Of a DNA stretch of 64,000 nucleotides, positions 58,601 to 64,000 are shown one piece after another. Source of the DNA: Nannobrachium achirus (Eukaryota > Chordata > Actinopteri > Myctophiformes > Myctophidae); assembly GCA_963921795.1 (NCBI GenBank), contig OY997655.1, forward strand, positions 6,783,043 through 6,847,042, given 5' to 3'. The position numbers and the translations under genes are program-made. Position 1 is the stretch's first letter. Each line of letters opens with the position of its first letter. The notes under the pieces were generated by a model that did no database searches, had not been told where the DNA came from, and saw nothing but the letters and a program-made list of their open reading frames with translations.

Positions 58601-59440
58601 ATACATCGTTTAACTGATTGTATTACCAAATTAAAGCAAATAGATAATAGATAAATGTACTGTACTGTATGTATGTGTGTGTTATTGGGAGTGAAATTGT
58701 GTCTGTATGTGGCATAAATGACAGACAATGAAGAATGTGCACTGACTATCACCATTACAGTTTTATTATTAGTTATATGATTTATGCGCTTATTTTATTA
58801 ACTAATGGTTGGTGTATTCTGCAGGACAGTGAACCTTACAAGCACATGTGTTGTTTATACACATACGAAGTATTATGGATATTAGTGTTTTTCCCACACC
58901 CCAGGCCTATAGTGTTATAAGCAGATTATAATACATTATAAGAATGGTTATAATGCATTATAGACATAGGACGCTTAGCAAGTGTTACCTAAAAATATTT
59001 TGAAAAATCTACCAGCTCACAATGTGATGGAGTAAAAGTACAATATTTTCCTCTGAGATGTAGCAGAGTAGAAGTACAAGTATTGGAATTTGGAAATACT
59101 CAAGTACAAATATTTTTTAATATTTAAAGTAAATTACTTTACGCCGCTGATTAATCTAACTCTCTAATATAGCCTTGTAAACTTAATGTTTATTTTTAGG
59201 CTATATTTCAATACATTATTTCATGCAAAATGATAAGCTTTCCTAAACCAAGCCCTGTTTCCATGATTATATATAATTTTTATGTTGTGTTAGTGCACTA
59301 TAGCTTATTCAACAGTTTAACCAAACACAATGATTATCAACCGTTTTAATTATTAGTCTATGGGCCATTTGATATGATTTTCCTCTCTGGGACTCCAATC
59401 TACAGTACATGCTCAAAAGCCAGTGTTACCTTTAACTCAA
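58601..59440. other. Gene-free stretch
   Basis: AT-rich; one single hairpin arm (59000-59025) and a fragment of the CAAGTACTTTTACTC MITE family (about 59030-59150). Confidence 0.35.
59000..59025. repeat. Hairpin-family left arm
   Basis: TGAAAAATCTACCAGCTCAC. Confidence 0.5.
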
Positions 59441-59451
59441 TGTTTATGTAG

Positions 59452-59880
59452 TGATGCGCAGGAGCGGGAATCGAACACCACTCTCCCACTCGCCAGTCCG
59501 ACACACAAACCACTGTGCCAATAGAGCTGAGCTCGATTGGCAGGGCGTTTGCGGGTCGGTTTATTGGCTGGGGCTACAATGATGTAGTGATACGCAGAAG
59601 CGGGGATTGAACCCGGGACTCCCACTCGCCAGTCCAACGCACAACCAGTCGTGCTACATTCACCCCCCAGGTCTTTTGGAGCGCGCCCTCGCGCTTCACA
59701 CATCACGCCGCGGACCACCGCACACGACGTGGCACTGTTCCTCCTCACGAGGGCATCACGCTCCTCATCCTGCCGACAGCGCCAGATGTAGTGATACGCG
59801 GAAGCGGGGATTGAACCCGGGACTCCCACTCGCCAGTCCAACGCACAACCAGTCGTGCTAATAGGGCTGAGCCCGATTAG
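59452..59880 (-). repeat. Three tRNA-derived SINE-like heads in tandem
   Basis: On the minus strand, about 59452-59530, 59584-59662 and 59788-59870 each read TAGCACGACTGG-type box A and GGTTCAATCCC-type box B in one orientation. They are separated by unrelated linkers, so these are SINE pieces, not working tRNA genes. Confidence 0.55.
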
Positions 59881-60148
59881 CAGGGCTGTTGTCGCTGGTT
59901 CATGGCTGATACTAACTGTGGGGTGCTACATTTACATGACTAAATGACTAAAATCTTTCCCCCTCCTGAAAGAGGCTAAAATCACATAGCCTATGGGTAG
60001 AATAAAAGTGTGTGTGACTGTGCCCTTACAAACAACAATGTTAGGCCACACTGTATCTAGCCTCGCGTAGCCAGGCTTACTCATCTGCGAAGAGAAAAGC
60101 CTGGTCACAATATCAGGCAGAGACCGTTCAACTTCCGCCGTGAGAATT

Positions 60149-60451
60149 TCACCGGAAGACTACAACGCATGACGTAACTTCCGTTAAACACAGCACTTCT
60201 GCCACTTCCGCTAGAACCAACAAAGTCATATTGTGGCCAGGGTGCACTGTATCCTGATTCCTGACACCTGACAGTAAGCAGCTATTCAAGAGACACAGAG
60301 TTAGGTTCTGATCAGGCTGCAACTTGATACATGTTTTAGCGATTATTCTATTGATAATCTTTTCAATGAATTGAATAATCAAGAGGTACAATTAACAATT
60401 AACAACTTAAGCATTATGTTTATACTTCATCACACAATGGTGTCTTTTTTT
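60149..60451. other. Gene-free stretch
   Basis: No element or exon recognised; ACTTCCG phrases repeat at 60129, 60177 and 60204. Confidence 0.3.
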
Positions 60452-60940
60452 TGATTGATTATTTTATTAGACAAAAATGGAGAATAGTACTAGTATAGTC
60501 AATCAATTCAAATATAGTACATTACAAGTTAAACACCCTGCCTAAAAGGAACATCCTAAATAAGATCTTTTACGGTATTTTTTACGTTGGAAGCCCTCTG
60601 TATTTAATTCATGGACATAATAAATAGCAAGCAAAGAAAACATTCAATAATATCGCAGTCGTAAAAAACATATACTGTATAGGATCGGGGAAACAAGGGG
60701 GTGGGGCTCCGGCTAAGGTAAGGGGGGGGGGGGGGGGGGCTATGGGAGAAGCAAACCTCCTTCTCTGGCCTCCTGAAAGGTGAATTTTCAGGGCAGTTTT
60801 GAAGGATGCCAGTGAGCTACATGTTGTAAGGGAGGTAGTCAAGGAATGTTTCCTATAAAGACATGCCTAAAATAGGTGTTGGTCATTTTGGTGGGGGCCA
60901 AGAAGGCCAGCATGTGCATCGTTGACCTTCAATGTATCCA
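60452..60940 (-). mobile_element. LINE 3' end with RT C-terminal codons
   Basis: Minus strand near 60770-60842 reads SSLASFKTALKIHLSG, matching ASFKIALKNHLQ of the 23.7-kb LINE; the 3' UTR matches 49.9 kb. A tandem G run lies at 60722-60739. Confidence 0.65.
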
Positions 60941-60943
60941 TAT

Positions 60944-61014
60944 GTAACGCCCGGGATTCGAACCCTGCCAGGTCTACCAAGAAAAAAGTCAACATCTTAA
61001 CCACTAGACCAAAG
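60944..61014 (-). repeat. tRNA-like SINE head
   Basis: On the minus strand TCTAGTGGTTAAGATG (box A-like) and GGGTTCGAATCCCGGG (box B) occur at tRNA spacing, but the anticodon arm is T-rich and poorly paired. Similar pieces at 61918 and 62075-62135. Confidence 0.5.
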
Positions 61015-61208
61015 GAGTATCTTTACGGATCAGGGGAGAGTTAGAGGTTTTAGTCCACTAGGCTGAGGTTGTGAGCCACCAGTCCAGTGATAGTGATTGT
61101 TTTATTATAGGACTGAGCTGTCATAAATATTTGTCATTTGTAAATGCCAATAATGTATTTCACTGATACATAGGCAATACTAATTACCAGTAAGACTCCC
61201 TAATCGGG

Positions 61209-61237
61209 AGATAAGCGACCGTTGGTCGCTTATCTCC
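61209..61237. repeat. Small perfect hairpin
   Basis: GAGATAAGCGACC, GTT... and the inverse GGTCGCTTATCTC; a similar GCGACCTTCGGTCGC pair occurs at 40899-40930. Confidence 0.7.
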
Positions 61238-61600
61238 ACAAATATCACAACCTCCACCTCTCAAGTCATACGGGCAGCCATAGTTACACCTGGAATGTTG
61301 AATCTCCATATATGGAGATAACCTACGCATCACACAAAGTCTGACCTCACCAGCCCATACTTGGGCATGGACGACTTATATCTCCATATACGGAGATGGC
61401 CATATATGGAGATACGATGACATCACAGAGTCCACAGCTGATGATGTGGCGTGATGTCATACAATACACAAACAAGCCCTATATAAAGGGGCAATTCTCA
61501 CCAGGGAAGAGAGCATTCCTCGACTCAGACCTTATCGCCAGGATCAACTAAGCTTATAGCTTATCATCACATCCAACCATGTTAAGATACTCAGCTATAT

Positions 61601-61908
61601 GGAGATCCCTGACAGAATCCCTTTTATGCCCATATATGGAGATCCCTAACAGCATCCCTTTTATGCCCATATATGGAGATCACTAACAGCTAACAGAATC
61701 CCTTTTATGCCCATATATGGAGATCCCTAACAGAATCCCTTTTATGCCCATATATGGAGATCCCTAACAGAATCCCTTTTATGCCCATATATGGAGATCC
61801 CTAACAGAATCCCTTTTATGCCCATATATGGAGATCCCTAACAGAATCCCTTTTATGCCCATATATGGAGATCCCTAACAGAGAATCCCTTTTATGCCCA
61901 TATATGGA
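61601..61908. repeat. 37-bp tandem repeat, about 8 copies
   Basis: Unit GGAGATCCCTAACAGAATCC plus CTTTTATGCCCATATAT; two units have small length changes. The flanking DNA holds further CATATATGGAGAT motifs. Confidence 0.95.
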
Positions 61909-63132
61909 TAAATATCCATTGTAATCCCAGGGATTCAAACTCGGGTGTTACATTGGTGCAGTGCCCCGGGTCGGGTTTGCCTGTGGGAGGAGGTCAAAAG
62001 GTGGGTGAGTGTAGCAGAGTGACTCACTGCCTCAGCCTGATGGTCTCCCCCAGTACATAAGAATATCCCTTTGGCCTAGTTAGACCTCCATGTGGGACAC
62101 TTGGTTCAAATCCTGGGTGAAACCACACAGTGGGCTACAGTAATCAGGCAAAAATGTTGCATATTTTCTGCCTGCCAGTTTGCTGCCTGTTTGTTTGCTG
62201 GCTGTTTTCTTTTTTCTTTTGCTGGCTGGTTGTTAATTTGCTGGCTGGCTGCCATTGCAAGTCTGAACTCCCAAGGACACAAGTCTGTACTCCACAAGTC
62301 TGCGTATGATAATCGTCTATCTTTTCTCTATCTAACTTTTTTTCTATCTTTTCTCATGCTTTGATTACGTTGTTAAAGCGTTCGTTTCATTCATTGTTTA
62401 GTGTTTAAACCCCGGTGTGAGCGGGGGTTGACCGTTGACTTTGTGTTGACTGGCTGCTGTGTGCGGTGCGGCGCGGAGACGGCCACGCTGCTGTCAGCGT
62501 CATGAATGAGTTTACAACTTTGACAAGGAAACACGGCTTTAAGATCTCGCCGTGCTTCCCTTGTTCAGTTGAAGAACGCAGCAAAGCTGTTGCAAAAGCG
62601 GTGGGTGCCGCGAGTGTTCCCGCTGCCAGGATGAACGTTGGTGTTGTTATTTTTGAAGAGGTTCTATGAGATAATGTTCTAATAAACTGTCTGTAGAGGA
62701 CATGGAGCTAGAAAAGAGCTCAGAGGTGGAGAGCCATTCCCCAGAGCTGCAGCTGTATGCTGACCCAAAGGGTCCTGAGAGACAAGTGGAAATATGGCAG
62801 TGTCAGGTACATTGACATGTACTGTTCTGTGGCTGAAAAACTGTTGCACAGGTGTTGTGGGCAGGGTGTGGAGGAGGACTTGGTGCAGAGAGGAATTTAG
62901 AGGTGACAGCATCCAATGATCTTCTCTACTGCAAGCCTATGAATTGAATGTTTGTTCTTTGGTTCTAAAATATGGGAGGAGTTATTCTGATCAAATTGTT
63001 TGTTTTTGAAAAGTGCCTGGAGCATTTTATATTATTATTGCTGTGACATATGTGAGAATATAATACTGTATATTGTATACTATAGCAGTATTGAAAAATA
63101 ATGTTTAAATGAAAAGGGATTTTTAAAAGTCA

Positions 63133-63136
<4 letters not shown>

Positions 63137-63181
<45 letters not shown>

Positions 63182-63202
63182 GCTCACTCACTCACTCAGT
63201 CA

Positions 63203-63298
<96 letters not shown>
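63137..63298. repeat. CT then CA microsatellite before third GIMAP first exon
   Basis: CT units to about 63164, CA units, CTCA units, then about 50 CA units. Confidence 0.95.
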
Positions 63299-63299
<1 letters not shown>

Positions 63300-63429
63300 C
63301 CACCCAAACCGCAAATGTTTCAGGAAATGAAACTTGTATCTGAGGCTGCGTGACTGCAGTTCGTCTACTAAAGCTCAATCTACAGAAAACGACCGTTGAC
63401 ACCGACAGACAGACAGAACTCATTGACAG
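63299..63429 (+). other. Third copy of the GIMAP non-coding first exon
   Basis: Near-identical to 56760-56884, with the same donor. Similarity to the 56.9 kb copy runs to about 63813 and then stops, close to the right edge of the window. The rest of this presumed gene is outside. Confidence 0.55.
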
Positions 63430-64000
63430 GTAAGGACTGAACCAGAAAATCAAACATGTTACTGTACAATAGCACTGACTGTACATTATAGTACTGTAGT
63501 TTAAGACGATGCTGATATGTCTTAATTTAATACAAATATAAAGTCTATTGAAAGCAGTTTGTGAAGACAAATAATATATCAGCTGTTTCTCTGGGATGGG
63601 CATGGCAGTGTGCGCGACAGGCCTTCTGAACAATATCAGGCTGAGATCAGTTTTCTTTGTAGGAATCTGATGAAAGGATACAGTAACTGAACACTAAACT
63701 AGTGTAGTTCCCCCCACAATGCAGAAAGCCTGCTGACGTGAGGTTAGAACCACAAGGCACAGCCCAAGAGAGTTGCCGTCTGAGCTGCTTACTGATGGGT
63801 GGTGGAATCACTTGTTGCGCACATCAGGTCGCAGTTACTATCAAAACCTCCACCAGCTGTCAGTCTGTCCGACCATCCGTCCATCCATCCGTCGTAGAAT
63901 GAAACACTACATGAAAAACCGATTCAGACATGCAGCGAACGATACATCACGATTTCAGACGTCAATTGTACCGATACACACTGAATGAAACGATTCACTT

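Larger units (their letters stand above)
62236..63813 (+). repeat. Segmental duplicate of 50.3-57.3 kb with a large internal deletion
   Basis: 62236-62660 matches 50325-50750 (LINE 5' part), then 62665-62788 matches 54035-54163, 62789-63136 matches 56348-56698, and 63299-63813 matches 56755-57269. The insertions of the left copy and about 3.3 kb of the LINE are absent. Confidence 0.8.

Noticed and set aside
60944-61014. Functional tRNA gene
   Set aside because: Boxes A and B are present but the anticodon arm does not pair well and similar heads recur nearby; SINE-derived.

Overview
The window is genomic DNA from a ray-finned fish (teleost). It carries intron-bearing vertebrate genes (a kelch-like gene, a chemoattractant-type G-protein-coupled receptor and a multi-domain GIMAP immune GTPase). 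It also has fish-typical mobile DNA: hAT elements, TTAA-flanked foldback MITEs of the Angel type, Rex1/L2-like and Tx1-group LINEs, tRNA-derived SINEs and long CA/TG/CTGT microsatellites. I cannot name the species.

Layout. 1-280 is the right end of a repeat also found at 15.2-16.4 kb. 857-2867 (+) holds the last three coding exons of a kelch-like gene, with a poly(A) signal at 2968. 3.3-14.5 kb is gene-free: a 46-bp satellite of about 38 copies (3.8-5.6 kb) and a series of foldback and hAT elements. 14903-18738 (+) is a three-exon rhodopsin-class GPCR, best matched to leukotriene B4 receptor-like proteins; the end of its reading frame runs into a hAT transposon. 18.7-25.5 kb is a nest of hAT elements, foldbacks and two LINEs. 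25.7-45.7 kb (+) is one GIMAP gene: a non-coding first exon, two near-identical copies of the start-codon exon, exons for three AIG1-type G domains, and a tail of repeated small exons. A young non-autonomous LTR element (28048-30805) lies just upstream of the first start-codon exon. 46-64 kb is repeat-rich. It contains a decayed Tx1-group LINE and two further copies of the GIMAP first exon (ending at 56884 and 63429), which belong to a segmental duplication. The window therefore probably cuts a tandem GIMAP cluster.

Two things stand out. First, a short palindromic element (arms close to CAGATCTACAAGCTCACAA) occurs about 28 times in 64 kb, alone or at the centre of other transposons, as whole hairpins and as single arms. 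Second, the GIMAP tail is built of repeated exons. Each of three terminal exons carries a splice donor (GAT then GTRAGTGTGAG) a few codons before an in-frame stop, so every module can either end the protein or pass to the next. The exon junctions examined keep the reading frame, giving predicted proteins of 767, 814 or 909 residues.

All calls come from reading the sequence and translated frames by eye. No database search, alignment program or expression data was used.
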